Shown piece after piece: positions 45,201-60,200 of a stretch of 64,000 nucleotides of DNA; within the stretch, counting starts at the first letter, position 1, and the number at the start of each line of letters is the position of its first letter. The stretch lies in NCBI RefSeq assembly GCF_014204935.1, contig NZ_JACHMJ010000001.1, positions 310,001 through 374,000 of the forward strand, given 5' to 3'. Below the pieces are notes generated by a model, which searched no databases, was not told the DNA's origin, and worked only from the letters and a program-made list of their open reading frames with translations. The stretch is from Conyzicola lurida. Its GTDB lineage: Bacteria > Actinomycetota > Actinomycetes > Actinomycetales > Microbacteriaceae. The position numbers and the translations under genes were made by a program.

Positions 45201-48200
45201 GTACGCGCTCGAGAACGCCATGGCCCGCTACGCCGGCAACCCACGCGACGGCGTGCCGATCCTAGGCAAGACCGGCACCACCGACGATTTCGACCAGACC
45301 TGGTTGATGAGCTCGACCACCGCGGTGACGACGGCGGTGTGGTTCGGCAACGTGAGCGGCAAGTACGACCTCACGCGCTATCCCGGCGGCATCAACAACC
45401 GGCACACCATCGCGAAACCGATCAACGCCGCGGCGAATGCGTTGTACCCGGGCGGTGCGTTCGATGCGCCATCCGCCGGTCTCGTCTCGGCGCCGGGAAT
45501 CGCGCTGCCGTCCCTCGTCGGCGGCAGCGTGGAGAACGCCCGGTCGATTGTCGAGGGGCTGGGGCTCGTCTACTCCGACGGCGGGCAGGCCGATTCGACC
45601 GCACCCGCGGGCACGGTCGTGTCGCCGGGCGACGGGACGACCGTGACCCGCGGCAGCACGGTCGCGGTGGTGACCAGCAACGGTGCGCTCGTCGACATGC
45701 CCGACCTGCTCGGCAGCGAGGCCGGTGCCGCCTCGTCGACGCTGACCGCTGCCGGTTTCGCGGAGGTGAAGCTCGTCTGCGTGGCGTTGGGCGAAACGGA
45801 GCCGGGCGTCGGAACCGTCGTGTCGAGCAACCCGGCCGCGGGCGCGGCGGCTCGCACGTCGGACGGCGCGACGCTCGGTGTCGGCAAGGCGGCGTGCTGA
45901 CCTACGCGGCGAACGGCCCCGTCGCTGCGAACGCGTAGTCGGCGAAGCGTTCGCCGATCAGGCGGTGCGACGCCGTGTCGGGGTGCAGCGCGTCGGGCAG
46001 CGGGTGCACTTCGGCGTCAGCCTCGCCGAACAGGGCAGTGCCGTCGAGGTAGTACAGGTTGGGGTCGGCGGCCCGGCGCTCGACCAGCGAGGCGAGAGCC
46101 TCGCGGATCACCCGCAGCGTCAGCTTGCCGCTGTTGCGGTCGTCGGGGTCGCCGGTCGCGATGAAGCGGATCTGGCCGGTGCCGAAGCTCGCCGGGTCGA
46201 AGCCGCCGGGGCCGGGGGTGTCCTCGTGGATGCCGCAGAAGATCGGCGAGACGAGCACGATCGGCGTGGTCGGGTGGCCCTCGCGGATGGTGTCGAGGAA
46301 CCCGTGCACCGCGGGTACGAAAGTGCGCAGCCGCATCCCGTCGAGGTTGACGACGTTGATGCCGAGCTTGACGCTGATCAGGTCGGCCTCCGAATCGCGG
46401 ATGACGCGCGCGACGAACGGGTCGACGAGGGCGCTGCCGCCGAAGCCGAGGTTGCGCAGGTCGACGCCGCCGCGGCGGGCGGCAATCGCGGGCCAGATCT
46501 CGGTCGGGGTGCTCGCGTTGGAGCCGTGGCTGATCGAGCTGCCGTGGTGCAGCCAGACGCGGCCGTCGGGCGCGACGGTGTCGACCGGGGCGTCCGCGCG
46601 CAGTTCGACGAGTTCCACCGTCTCGTTGTGCGGCAGCCAGAGTTCGACGCGCTTGTCGCCCTCGGGCAGCGCGAACGTCGACGCGTGGGCCTCGCCCGGC
46701 AGGAACTGGGCGGCACCGGTCTGCAGGTTGATCTGCGTGACGTCGCCGCCGTCGAGGGTGTCGCTCGCGAGCGGTTCGCCGTCGACGACGAGGTCGACGT
46801 GCCCGCGCGGGCGGTCGGCGCCGAGGTAGGTGACGCGGCTCGGGTGGGTGACGAGCGTGATTTCGCGCGCGGCGGTGGTCACGACGACGCGCACGCCGGA
46901 GGGCTGGGCCTCGACCATCAGCAGTTGCGGGTCGGGATACGTGTCGCGGACCCACTCCGGCAGGCGGTGCGGGCGGATGCCGCGGGGCGTGGTCTCGAAG
47001 TCCGTGACGCCGTGCAGGTGGTCGGGGGTGATGGGGATGGTGATCATGAGTTCTTTCCGGTGCTGGGCCAGGCGGCGAGGAGGCTGTCGAGCGCGTCGAG
47101 GGCGATGCGCCACGAAGTTTCGGGGGCCGGCTGGCTGTGGTCGAAGCTTCCGATGCGCTCGAGAGCGATGAAGCCGTTGATGGTGCTGCCGAGCAGGCGG
47201 ATGGCGTGCACCCGGTCGGTCGGCGAGAGTCCGTAGCCGCGCAGCACGGCGTCGGTGAGCGCGACGAACCCGCGCGCCGCGTCGGAGTCGACGGCCGCCG
47301 CCCCCGCGCGCCGCTCGAGCGACTGCCAGAGGCCGGGGTTCGAGCGCGCGAACTCGCGGTGTGCGTCGGCGAACCCGTGCAGCGCCTCGCTGCCCGAGCG
47401 GCCGGCGACCGCGAGCGAGGCGGCCCGCGCGAGCTCGCTGAGGGCGAGCGCGGTGATGCCGTCGCGCAGGGCGGCGAGGTCGCGCACGTGCGAATACAGG
47501 CTCGGCGTCTTCACCCCGAGCCGACGGGCCACGGCCGACAGGGTGACGGCGTCGAAGCCGATGTCGTCGGCGAGGTCCGCGGCGTCGGCCACGACGACGG
47601 CCGCGGTCAGGGGTGATCTGCTCATCGTGCCAGCCTATACCCATTAGGAAATATCCGACAGTGCATAGGCGGTGCGAGACTGGTCGGGTGATGACCGACC
47701 TGCACCTCCCCGTCGACCTCGAGACACGTTCGGCACCCGTCACGCTGCGGCGGGCGACCGAGAACGATCTGGCCGCGCTGATGGCGCTGCTGTCGGACGA
47801 CCCCGTCAGCGCCTCCCGCGGTGACGTCGCCTCGCCCGACGACGAGCGGCTCTACCGCGACGGTCTGCTCGCGGTGCTCGGCGAGCCGGGCAACGAGCTC
47901 CTCGTGGTGACGGACGCCGCGTCATCCGTCATCGGCACCTTCCAACTCACGCGCATCCCCGGCATGGCACGCCGCGGCTCGACCCGGCTGCTCGTCGAGG
48001 CGGTGCGGGTGCGCAGCGACCTGCGCTCGGCCGGCATCGGTGCGGCGATGATGCGATGGGTCGTGGATGTCGCCGCCCCGACTCTCGGCGTCGGGCTGGT
48101 GCAGCTCACCTCCGACGCCGCGCGCGTCGACGCCCACCGTTTCTACGAGAGGCTCGGGTTCGAGCGCTCGCACCTCGGATTCAAGTACTACGTCGCCGCC

Positions 48201-51200
48201 GGCCCCGGTCGATTGCTCCTGTCGCCGCCCGCGCCGCCGGTGCTACGGTAGGCGCCAGAAAGCGAGGCGCATCGTGGCAGTGACGGGCATCGGCGGGCTG
48301 TTCTTCCGCAGTGCCGACCCCGACGCGCGGGCCGCCTGGTACCGCGAGCACCTCGGCATCGAGGCCGGCCACGCGGGCATCTGGCAGCAGGATGCGGGCA
48401 TGACGGTGTTCGCCCCGTTCCCCGCCGACAGCGACTACTTCGCCGCCGACCAGCCGTTTATGCTCAACCTCCGCGTCACCGGGCTCGACGCGCTCGCCGT
48501 GACGCTCGAAGCCTCCGGCATCCCCGTCGAGCGCCGTGACGAGTGGGACACCGACGACTACGGGCACTTCGCCCGCATCCACGACCCCGAAGGACTGCCG
48601 ATCGAGCTCTGGGAGCCCCCGGCACAAGCGTAAGGAGATCCCCGTGACCGGTCGGATTCTGATCGACCTCTTCACCACGCTCGACGGCGTCTCGCAGGCT
48701 CCGGGAGGGCCCGAGGAAGACCCTGAGGGCGACTTCGAGTTCGGCGGCTGGCAGGCGCCGTTCGTGAGCGAGACCGACGGGGAGCAGATCATCGCGGGCA
48801 TCCGGGCGACGGACGCCCTGCTGCTCGGGCGCAAGACCTACGACATCTTCGCCGGGTACTGGCCGCACGAGCTCGAGGGCCACGACTCCGAGATCGCGCG
48901 CAAGTTCGACGGGATTCCGAAGTACGTGGCCTCGCGGCACACGCCCGACCTGCCCTGGCGCGACTCCCACCTGCTGTCGCGCGATCTCGCGGCGGAGATC
49001 GCCGCGCTGCGCGAGCGTCACGCCGAGACGCACGTGATCGGCAGCATCGACTTCGCCCGCACGCTCGTCGCCGACGGCCTGTTCGACGTGCTCAACCTCT
49101 GGGTCTACCCGGTCGTTCTCGGCGCGGGCAAGCGGCTGTTCGACCCGTCCGGCTCGCCGGTCGGCCTCGAACTCGTCGAGGCGTCGGCCCCGACCGAGAA
49201 GGGTGCGGTGTTGCTGCGCTACCGTCCCACGGGAAAGCGGCCGACGACCGGCGACATGAGCGAGCCCGACCGCGGCGCGTAGACGTCTAGCGCCGCGAAG
49301 CCCGCGCGCCCTTGTCGCTGGTGGTTCGATGCTCTGGATCGCCAGAGAGCGGCCCATTCGAATAATTCGAAGGGTACTTGCCCGACCGAGCTAAATTCCT
49401 CAGAGCCTTGGCCCGCAGTATTTCAGCGAGCTCTCGGGAGCGTTTGCTGTAGCCAGTCATTCTCGCCACCTTTTCTTCGGTTTCGTCACGCTTCGTGACG
49501 AGATCGCGCCCGCCACGGCCAAAGCCATTTCACTATCTTCGTCCTGGCCCAAGGGACATCAATCAGGGAGATCAGCACGGATAGTCCCAGTTCAGACTCG
49601 CGAGGGTTTCTGCTGATTGCCAGGCCAATCGCCCACGAGAAGCGAGTCCACCACTGATCACGACCCACCCACTGGCGCGCTTTGCTCGCATTGACGGCGC
49701 CGATGACCGCCGCGGTGACAGCGCCAGCAGCCGCGATGACGGCTGCAACTAGCGTCGCCACGCTCTCGGCGGAGGGAGCTGCTGCAACGGCCAAGTCGAA
49801 GTCATTGCGACAGATTGCCACGGCCGGTCGTACTCATGTCTCAAACTTCACTGATGCGCGGTCTCACCCGCAAGATCAAGCTCGCCCCTGTGGATCAAGA
49901 GTGCCGCGTGACTCGATTCTGAGAATCCCGCACCTTCGCCCGCACTTCTCTGTAGCGTCACTCCCGTGACGATGTTCTCCGAGATACCTCCGGGCTGGCA
50001 GCCCGACAACGCGTCCCGGGCACCGCTGGTGCTCGTCAACGCGGTCGCGTTCTCGAAAGGGTCGAAGCCGCCGCCCGACCAGTGGACGCACTTCGCCAAG
50101 CTCCGCCCGGTCCCGTGGAAGCTGTTCACCGGCTTTCTCGCCATCGCGCTCGTCTGCGTCTGGGGCATCGTCAACATATTCGTGCAGTACCCCGACACCT
50201 GGAGCGACAACCTCTTCTTCATCGGCGCGATGGCGCTCGGCGCGGGATTCTTCGGCTGGGCGGTCATCAAGTCGGTGCTTTCCTATCCGGTACGCGCCGG
50301 CTGGCCGAGCCTCCACGGCCTCGGCATCGGGGAGTCCGGCATCGCCCTGCGTCTCGGCGGCGGCGATTCCGACATCCCGTGGGAGGCCGTCACCTCGGTC
50401 AGGGCCACGGTTACCAACGAGCTCAGCGACGACAAGGCCCACATCCCGGTCTTGCGGATCGAGCACTCCGGCACCGCCGTCGACTTCAACACCCAGATCC
50501 TCGGCGCTTCGCCGGTCGTGGTCTACCGGGCGCTGCTCTACTACTGGCTCAACCCCGCGAGCCGCGAAGAGCTCGGCACGACCGTCGCGCAGCAGCGCAT
50601 GGACGGCTGGGTCGCGCAGATCCAGTGAGCACGCCTACCCTCTGTAGCGGGGGAATCATGACGCTAGATCTACGCTGGCTCGCCGCGCCCGACTCCGAGG
50701 TCGCCGCGGCGATGGCGGCCGTGCGACGCGACTCGCGACCGAAGTGGGTACCGACCCGGCGTCAGGTGCTCGTGCACGTGAACTACAGCCTGATGCTCTG
50801 GTACCTCGGCATCGCCTTCGTCACCATAGGCATCAGCGTCGACGTGCAGCACGACGGCAGCGCCGACGCGGCGGACATCGGCGCGCTGGTGGCCGCGGTC
50901 GCCGTGCTCGCCGTCTGGCTCGTGGGCACGTTCTGGCTGCATCGCTGGGCGGCTCGTCCTCCGTCGCCGAAAGTGCAGATGGGCGGATGGCGGCAGGATC
51001 TGACTGCTCTCGCCAACGGGTACGAGCCGCAGCCGAGGGAGGCGGCGGGTTTCACCTCCCTGATCACGTCGGGCGCGGGGCGCCCGCGTGCATACCCGCG
51101 CTTCGCGTCATCCGGAATCGAATTCGGCAACCTCATCGACCCCGGCAGCCGGTCGGCCGACTGGCACTACCTCGCCGTCACCCTGCCGGCGCCGCTGCCG

Positions 51201-54200
51201 CACCTCGTGCTCGAAGCCACCGCCAACGGCAGCGACCTGCCCGCCGGGGTCGACCGGTCGCAGCGCTTGACGTTCGCGGGCGAGTTCGACCGCGCGTTCC
51301 GCGTGTACGCGCCGGCCGAGTACGAGGCCGACGCGCTGTACTTCCTCACCCCCGACGTGATGGCGGCGCTCGTCGACGACGCGGCCGGGTTCAACGTCGA
51401 GATCGTCGACGACACGCTCGTCTTCTTCACGTCCGAACCGGCCGACTTCGGCAGCGCCGCGACCTGGGAGCGCGTCGCCGCGATCCTCGGAAACGCCGCC
51501 GCCCGCATCGTCGACAGCGCGACGCGCTACCGCGACGAACGGGTGCCCGGGCAGGAGGTGCCGCTCGTGATGCAGGAGATCCGCCACCGGATGGACCACC
51601 CGAGCGTGCCGTGGATCGCCCCGGAGCCCCGCATCGGCGTCGACGGCCATCGGCTCGACATCACCGACCGGCGCCACGGCGTGTGGTCGGTGCTCGGTGC
51701 GGTCGGCTGGTTCGTGCTGCGCACCGCGCTCTACGCGGTGCCGGGCATCTTCGCGTTCGCCGGGTTCATGTCGATCGTCGACGGCCGATAGCGTCACTGG
51801 ACGACGCGTGTTCTCGGCCGCTCGCGGGTGTCGATAAGTTAGAACCGTGACCAACTCTTCTCTTCCGGGATCCGCCGTGTCCGATTCCAGCCGTGACGAC
51901 ACCCGAGACGCCGTCGACAGTGCCCTGCGATCCGACGTCAGTCTGCTCGGCGGACTGCTCGGCCAGGTGCTGCACGAGTCGGGCGGTGAGGATCTGCTGC
52001 ACGACGTCGAGAAGCTGCGCGAGCTGGTCATCGACGCCTACGAGAGCGAGCGCAACGCGTCGATCGAGGACGCCGAGAAGCTCGTCGCAGCCTTCACGCC
52101 CGAACGGGCCGAGCAGGTCGCCCGGGCGTTCACCTGCTACTTCCACCTGACGAACCTCGCCGAAGAGCACCACCGCGTCCGGGTGCTGCGCAATCGGGAG
52201 GCGGCATCCGGGCTCGTCAAGGACTCGATCCCCGCGGCGCTGGCCAAGCTCACCGACGAGCTGGGCACCGAGCAGGCCGCGAGCCGGCTGGCCGACCTGC
52301 GCTTCCACCCCGTGCTCACCGCGCACCCGACCGAGGCCCGTCGCCGGGCCGTGTCGAGCGGTATCCGACGCATCAGCGATCTTCTGGGCGAGCGGGATGT
52401 CGCGACCGACGGCACCGTCACCGGGGCTGACATCGACCGGCGCCTCCTCGAAGAGATCGACGTTCTCTGGCGCACGTCGCCGCTGCGCACCACGCGCCCC
52501 ACGCCCCTCGACGAGGTGCGCACGGCCATGAGCATCTTCGACCAGACGCTGTTCGAGGTCGTCCCGCGCGTGTACCGCCTGCTCGACGACTGGCTCCTCG
52601 GCGACGAGGCCGGCTCGAAGGCGTCCGTCGCCCCCGCGTTCTTCCGCCTCGGCAGCTGGATCGGCGCCGACCGCGACGGCAACCCGTTCGTCACCGCCGA
52701 GGTGACCAAGGAGGCCGCCGGCATCGCCTCCGAGCACATCCTGCGCGGGCTCGAACGCGTCGCCACCCGCGTCGGCCGCTCGCTGACCCTCGGCGACGCC
52801 GACACCCCGCCCACCGCCGAGCTCGTCGCGCTCGCCGACGAGCAGAACCGGGTCGCCCCGCATCTGGCCGCCCAGGTCGGAACGCGCGCGCCGCTCGAAC
52901 TGCACCGCCGCGTGCTGCTCGTGATCGCCGGCCGCATCGCCGCGACCCGCAAGCAGCACGACGACCCCATCGCCTACCCGTCGGCCGCCGACCTGCTCGC
53001 CGACCTGCGCGTGCTGCAGGACTCGCTGCGTGCCGCCGGTGCCCACCGCAGCGCCAACGGCGAACTGCAGGGCCTCGTCTGGCAGGTGCAGACCTTCGGA
53101 TTCCACCTCGCCGAGATGGAGGTGCGCCAGCACTCGCAGGTGCACCGCGAAGCACTTCGCGAGGCGACGGCGGGCGGCGAACTCAGCCCGATGACCGAGG
53201 AGGTGCTCGAGGTCTACCGCACGATCGCGTACCTGCAGAAGCGCTACGGCGTGCAGTCCTCGTCGCGCTACATCGTGTCGTTCACCCAGTCGTCGGCCGA
53301 CATCAAGACGGTCTACGACCTCGGCGCCATCGCGCTCGGTTCAGCCGAGGCGGCGCCCGTGCTCGACGCCATCCCGCTCTTCGAGACCTTCGCCGACCTC
53401 AACGCGAGCACCACGATCCTCGACGAGATGATCCAGCTGCCCGAGGTTCAGGCGCGTCTCGCCGCGACCGGCCGCAAGCTCGAGGTGATGCTCGGCTACT
53501 CCGACTCGTCGAAGGATGTCGGACCCGTGTCGGCCACCTTCGCCCTGTTCGACGCCCAGTCGCGTATCGCGACCTGGGCGCGCGAGAACGACATCGAACT
53601 CACCCTCTTCCACGGCCGCGGCGGTGCGCTCGGCCGCGGCGGCGGACCGGCCAACGAGGCCGTCCTGGCCCAGCCGCCCGGATCGGTCAACGGCCGCTTC
53701 AAGGTCACCGAGCAGGGCGAAGTGATCTTCGCGCAGTACGGCGACAAGATGATCGCCGCCCGCCACATCGAGCAGATGGCCGCGGCCACCCTGCTCGCCT
53801 CGGCGCCCTCGAACGAGGAGAACAACGCCGCTGCCGCCACCCGCTTCGCCTCGATGGTCACCACCATGGACGAGGTGTCGCGCGTCCGCTTCTTCGAACT
53901 CGTCAAGGCACCCGGCTTCGCGCCGTGGTTCGCCCAGGTCACGCCGATGGAAGAGATCGGCCTGCTCGCCCTCGGATCCCGTCCGGCCCGCCGCGGCCTC
54001 TCGGTCGAGTCGCTCGAAGACCTGCGCGCGATCCCGTGGGTGTTCGCCTGGACCCAGGCCCGCATCAACCTCACCGGCTGGTTCGGTCTCGGCTCGGCGC
54101 TGGCCGCGGTCGGCGACGTCGACGAGCTGCGCACCGCGTACGCCGAGTGGCCGCTGTTCGCGTCGATGATCGACAACGTCGAGATGTCCCTCGCCAAGAC

Positions 54201-57200
54201 CGACGGACGCCTGGCCGCGCGCTACCTCGCGCTCGGCGACCGCGACGACCTCGCTACGCTCGTCACCGCCGAGATGGACCTCACCCGCGAGTGGGTGCAG
54301 AAGGCGACCGGCCGCGACGAGATCCTCGAGAGCCGACCCGTGCTGCGCCGCGCGGTGCGCCTGCGCAGCCCGTACGTCGACGCGCTCTCGCTGCTGCAGC
54401 TCCGCGCCCTGCGCGCGATCCGCCAGCCGGGTCAGAGCGACCCGAGCGACCCCGACCACCAGCTGCTGCTGCTCACCGTCAACGGAATCGCGGCCGGACT
54501 GCAGAACACCGGATAGGCACTACGCGGCGAGTGTGAACTCGCCGCGTGACGCCGTCGCCGACCGGAGGCGGTCGGCGACTCCGTTCGTCAGATCGAGCAG
54601 GGTCGTGTCGAGCGATTCGCCGAGGGCGGCGAGGATCTCGCTCGACGGCTCCTTATGGCCGCGCTCGATCTCGGAGAGGTACTGCGGCGACACGGCCGCG
54701 CGCGCCGCGACGTCGCGCAGGGTCTCGCCGCGCTCGGTGCGGATTCCGCGCAACTGCTCGCCGACGAGGTGCCGCCAGAGGCGCTCGGGCCGGGTCGAGG
54801 CGGTGGCTTGCGACGCGTCATCCATAAGTCGGTCCTTTTCGCTCATGCGGCACAGTCAACCGCTGCGGGGTGCCGGCCGCGACGGGTTTCGCTCACAGCA
54901 GACGGCGCAGCTGCTCGACCACGAGGTCGGGGCGCGAGATAAACGGGTGGTGCCCGGTCGGCAGCTCGACGGAGCGCATGGCCCGGGCCGCGTGCTCCCG
55001 CTGCAGCGCGACCGAGGTGCTGCGGTCCTGCCCGCAGACGAGGTAGGTCGAATCGATACCCTGCCAGCCGGCGGCGGATGTCGGAGTGATGAAAGCCTCC
55101 GCGGACTGCGGGGCGACCCGGTCCCATCCCCCGCTCACGGCCGCGGCATCCGCGTCCTGCATAAAGCGCGCGCCGAACGACGCCGCGTCGTAGCCCGCGA
55201 GGCCGAGCGTGCCGTCGCCCAGGTCGGCGATCGAGACCGGGTCGCTCTCGCCGCTCATGATCGCGGCCTGCGCCTGGCCGACGTCGGGCAGGTAGGACGA
55301 GATGTAGAGCAGCCGGGCGATCGCGGGGTGCTGGCCGGCCTCGGCGACGACGGTGCCGCCGTAGGAGTGGCCGACGACGATCGTGTCTCCGCCTCGGTCT
55401 AGTGCCTCGCGCAGGGCTGCCGCGTCCTCGTGGAGTCCGCCCCTCGACGCGGTCTCGCCGCACGACGGCAGCGCGAGGGACCTGCTCTCGATTCCGGTCT
55501 GCTCGCGCAGCAGGGCGGCGGTGGGCTGCCACCACCACGCCCCGTCGCGCACCAGGGCGCCGTGTACGAAGAGCAGTTCCATTCGATTCCTTCCGTCGGT
55601 GATCCGACGCTACGGCCGATTCGCCGATCGTGCTCGCGAATCTGCTGACAGCAGCGAGACCGTGCGACCCTTGACGCATGGACCTCGAGGTGACCCCGCG
55701 CCTGACGATCCCTGCCTCCGAGCTGCAGTGGAAGTTCTCGCGCTCGTCGGGGCCGGGCGGCCGGCACGTCAACACCTCGGACAGCCGCGTGCAGCTGACG
55801 TGGAACGTGCAGGAGTCTGCCGCGCTGGACGACGATCAGCGTGCTCAGCTGCTCACCCGCCTCGGCCGGCGTCTCGTCGGGGGAGCGGTCGCCGTGACGG
55901 TGTCGGCGCAGCGCTCGCAGCTGCGCAACCGCGAGACCGCGCTCGACACCCTCGCCGATATGGTGCGCACGGCGCTGGCGCCTCCGGGCCCGCTGCGCCG
56001 TGCGACGAAGCCCACCCGCGGGTCGGCACGCCGCCACCTCGCCGCGAAGAAGCAGCGCTCGGCCACGAAGCAGCAGCGGCAGCGGCCGACGGGGGAGTAG
56101 CTCGCCGCAACCCGCTTGTCGGCGCCACCGTGGTCGGGCAGCGTGGATGTCGTGGGCTACTTCATCTTGGTCATCGCTCAGACCGCCGCGCTGCCGGTCA
56201 TCAGCGGAGTCGTCGAGCTGGCCGTGGCCGGCGGCGATCCCGTGGCGGTCGTCGGCAAGTGGTGGGTGTTCTGGGGCGTCGGAACGCGACTGCTGGTCGC
56301 CGGCATCGCGCAGGTATCGGGCAAGGGGCCGACCGCCGCGATTCTCGGGGCGAGCACTCCGAGCGTGCAGGTCGTGCAGCTGACGCGTGAACTCGGCACC
56401 GCCAACATCGGGATGGGGTTCGCCGGTCTCCTCGCTCCCATCCCGGGCTGGGCGGTGCCCGTCGGGCTCGCCGGTGGTGTCTTCCTCTTCATCGCGGGCG
56501 CGATGCATGTCGCGAAGCGCGGCAAGAACGCGCGGGAATCGCTTGCCACGTGGACCGACCTCTTGGTCGGGGTCGTCGTGGTCACGCTCGCCGTCTATAC
56601 CCTCGCCGCGACGGGCTGACACCCGCGGGTGGTCTGGGAGTGGATGCGGGACTAACGGACGAACCTCAGTTCGCCCGAGGGCGCCGTGCCGCGACGCGTG
56701 AACCCCGCGCGTTCGAGCACGCGCTGCGAGGCGGCGTTGTCGCGGTGCACGGTCGCGGCCAGTTGCCCCGGGGTGAGGTCGACGGCGTGCTCGACGAGGC
56801 GCCCCGCGTACCCCTTGCCCCAGTGCTCGGGAGCGATCCAGTAGCCGAGCTCGGTCTCGTCGCCGTGCACCGTGAGGGCGAGCAGCCCCACCCGGGTGTC
56901 GTCCGCCGACGCGATGAACCAGCGCAGCCCGTGGTCGGGGGTGCCGCCGTCGAGGGCGGTGTCGAACCGCTGCCGCACGTAGTCGTCGCTCCACGGGGCG
57001 CCGTCGCCGACGAAGCGGATGACGCGGGCGTCCTGGGCCAGCGCGCGGAAGAACTCGCGGTCGTCCGGGGCGAGCGCGTGCACGCTCAGCTGCTCGGTCA
57101 TGGGGCCAAATTACACGGGGTAGAAACGGCACGCGCGACCCGAGTAGCTTCGCGCCATGACAAACCTCACGGAAAAACTGGCTGAATCGGTGCCCTCCTG

Positions 57201-60200
57201 GGGCGCGAAGCTCGCGTACGGCGAAACAGTGACGCTGAACGGTCATGACATCATCCCCGTCGCGCTCGTCGTGTTCGGGTTCGGCGGCGGGGAAGGCTCG
57301 GGCGACATGCCTGACGGCGAGTTCGGTCCCGCGAAACGCGGCGAGGGCAGCGGCGGGGGAGGCGGCGGATACGCCCTGCCGATCGGCGCCTACGTCGGCG
57401 ACGCGAACGGGCCCACGTTCCGGCCGAACCCGATCGCGCTCGCCGTGATCGCCGTGCCGCTCGTCGCGGCCGCGGGGCTGTCGATCGCGCGCATCATACG
57501 CGCCACGCGGTAGACCGGCCCTGCCGGCCCCCTGCCGGCCCCCTGCACAAGCCCGCCCAACAGGACGCGCGGGGCGGAACCGCGCATCTGATCCTGTCGA
57601 GCGCGCGTTGGGGCCATTTCATCCTGTCGAGCGGCGCCGACGTGCGGCACGCGATCTGTGCCGCAGGCACAGCATCTCTCGATTCTGCGTGCCGCCGGCC
57701 CAAGAGCGGCGTGACGATGCGCGAATAGGCTGAGACGAGCATCGCCTACCCTTGATGCGCATCGTTTCCGCGACCCCGAGAGGGCCGACCCCGAAAGAGC
57801 GCCGTGAAGACCGAATTCCGCAGGCTCACTGAGACTGACCTGCGCGAGACCCTCGGGTTCCCCGGGCAGCCGGTCTACGACAAGATCCTCGACCACCTCG
57901 ATCGCAACTGCCTCGCGTTCCTGGCCCACTCGCCCTTCCTCTGCCTGTCCACCTCCGACAGCGCGGGCAACTGCGACAACTCGCCCCGCGGCGACTACCC
58001 CGGCTTCGTGCGCGCCCTCGACGACCGCACCCTCGTGATCCCCGACCGGCTGGGCAACAAGCTCGCCGACTCGTTCACCAACATCCTCGACAACGGCCAC
58101 GTCGGACTCGTCTGCTTCGTGCCCGGCATGACCGAAACGCTGCGCATCAACGGCACCGCGTACATCACCGACGACCCCGGCCTGATGGCGATGCTCGAGC
58201 AGGACCACGTCACCCCGACCCTCGCCACCGTGATCCGCACCGAGCAGGTCTACCTGCACTGCGGCCGCGCGCTGTTGCGCTCGGGCCTGTGGGATCCCGA
58301 GATGCAGGACCTCGCGAAAGAGCTCCCCACCTCGGGCACCTTCTGGGCCGAGGCCTCCGGGTACGCCCCCGAGGTCGCCGGTCTGATCGACGAGGGCATG
58401 GTCGGCGCCTACGAGACGTTGTACTAGTGCCCAGTAGAAAAGGCATGCTTCCGCTCGTCGTGAAGCGCATCGAGTCGCAGTCTGCCGGCATCCTCAGCAT
58501 CGAACTCGGCGACCCCGACGGCGTGCCGCTGCCGCCGTGGGAAGCCGGCGCCCACATCGACGTGCAGCTCGTGACCCGCCAGCAGCGCCAGTACTCGCTC
58601 TGCGGCGACCCCGCCGACCGCGGCACCTACCGCATCGCGGTGCTGCGCGAGGAGTACTCCCGCGGCGCCTCGATGTACATCCACGAGTACCTGCGCGAGG
58701 GCCGCACGGTGCACGCGAGCGCGCCGCGCAACCTGTTCCCGATCGCCCCGGCCGACGAGTACCTGCTGCTCGCCGCCGGAATCGGCATCACGCCGATCCT
58801 GGCCATGGCGAACGAGCTGGAACGCCGCGGTGCCACGTGGTCGATGAACTACGCGATTCGGGATGGCGCGGACCTGCCGTTCCGCGCCGACCTCGACGCC
58901 CTCGGCCAGAAAGTCACGATCAACTCGCCCGACCGCGCCGGAAGGCTCGACCTCGAGTCGTACCTCGCCGAGCCCCGACCCGGTGTCGCGGTCTACACCT
59001 GCGGTCCCGCACGCTTCACCGACGCGGTGCTCGAGGCGATGCGCGAGTGGCCGCGCGGCAGCCTCCACCTCGAGCGCTTCGAGCCCAAACCGGCCGTCGT
59101 GCGGGCGAACGAACCGTTCACCGTGCGGGTCGAGGGCACGGACGTCGCGGTCGAGGTGCCGGCCGACCGGTCGATGCTCGCGGCGCTCAACTCGGCCCGG
59201 GTTCCCGTCGCCGGGTCGTGCCTGCGCGGCATCTGCGGTTCGTGCGCGGTGCGCGTGGTCGACGGCAAGGCCGAGCACCGCGACTCGCTCACGAGCGACG
59301 AGGACTCCACGACGATGTACCCGTGCGTCTCGCGAGCGCTGACGCCCGAGCTGGTGATAGCGGCGCCCGAGTAGCCCGGCCCACTCAATCACCGAAAACG
59401 CCCCGCTCGTGGGAAAGTGGATCATCCGACAACCACTCCGAGTGAGGACACGCACGATGAGCCAGTATTCCGTGGTCGACCCCGCCACCGGCACGACGGT
59501 GAGCGACTACCCGACGATCTCCGCAGACGAGCTCGAGGCGGCACTCGCGGCCGCGTCATCCGCCTATCAGGACTGGTCCCGCAAGACCACGGCGTCCCAG
59601 CGCACCGCACTCATCGCCCGCGTCGCCGACCTGCACGAAGAGCGTGTGCAGGAGCTCGCCGAGATCGTCGTGCGCGAGATGGGCAAGCCGCTCGACCAGG
59701 CCGTCGGAGAGGTCGAGTTCGCCGCCGCGATCTACCGCTACTACGCCGACAACGGCGAGGCGTTCCTCGCCGACGAGCCGATCACCCTCGCCGAGGGCAG
59801 CGGCAGCGCGTTCGTGCGCCGCGTCGGCGTCGGCGTGCTGCTCGGAATCATGCCGTGGAACTTCCCCTACTACCAGGTGGCCCGGTTCGCCGGCCCGAAC
59901 ATCGTCGCGGGCAACACCATCGTGCTCAAGCATGCTCCGCAGTGCCCCGAGTCGTCCGCGGCCATCGCCGCGATCTTCGCCCAGGCGGCGGAGGAACTCG
60001 GCGTGCCCGCCGGCGTGTACACCAACGTCTACGCGACCAACGAGCAGGCCGCCACGATCATCGCCGACCCGCGCGTGCAGGGTGTCTCCGTCACCGGCTC
60101 CGAGCGCGCGGGAGCCGCCGTCGCCGAGATCGCCGGCCGCCACCTCAAGAAGGTCGTGCTCGAGCTGGGCGGGTCCGACCCGTTCGTGCTGCTGTCGACC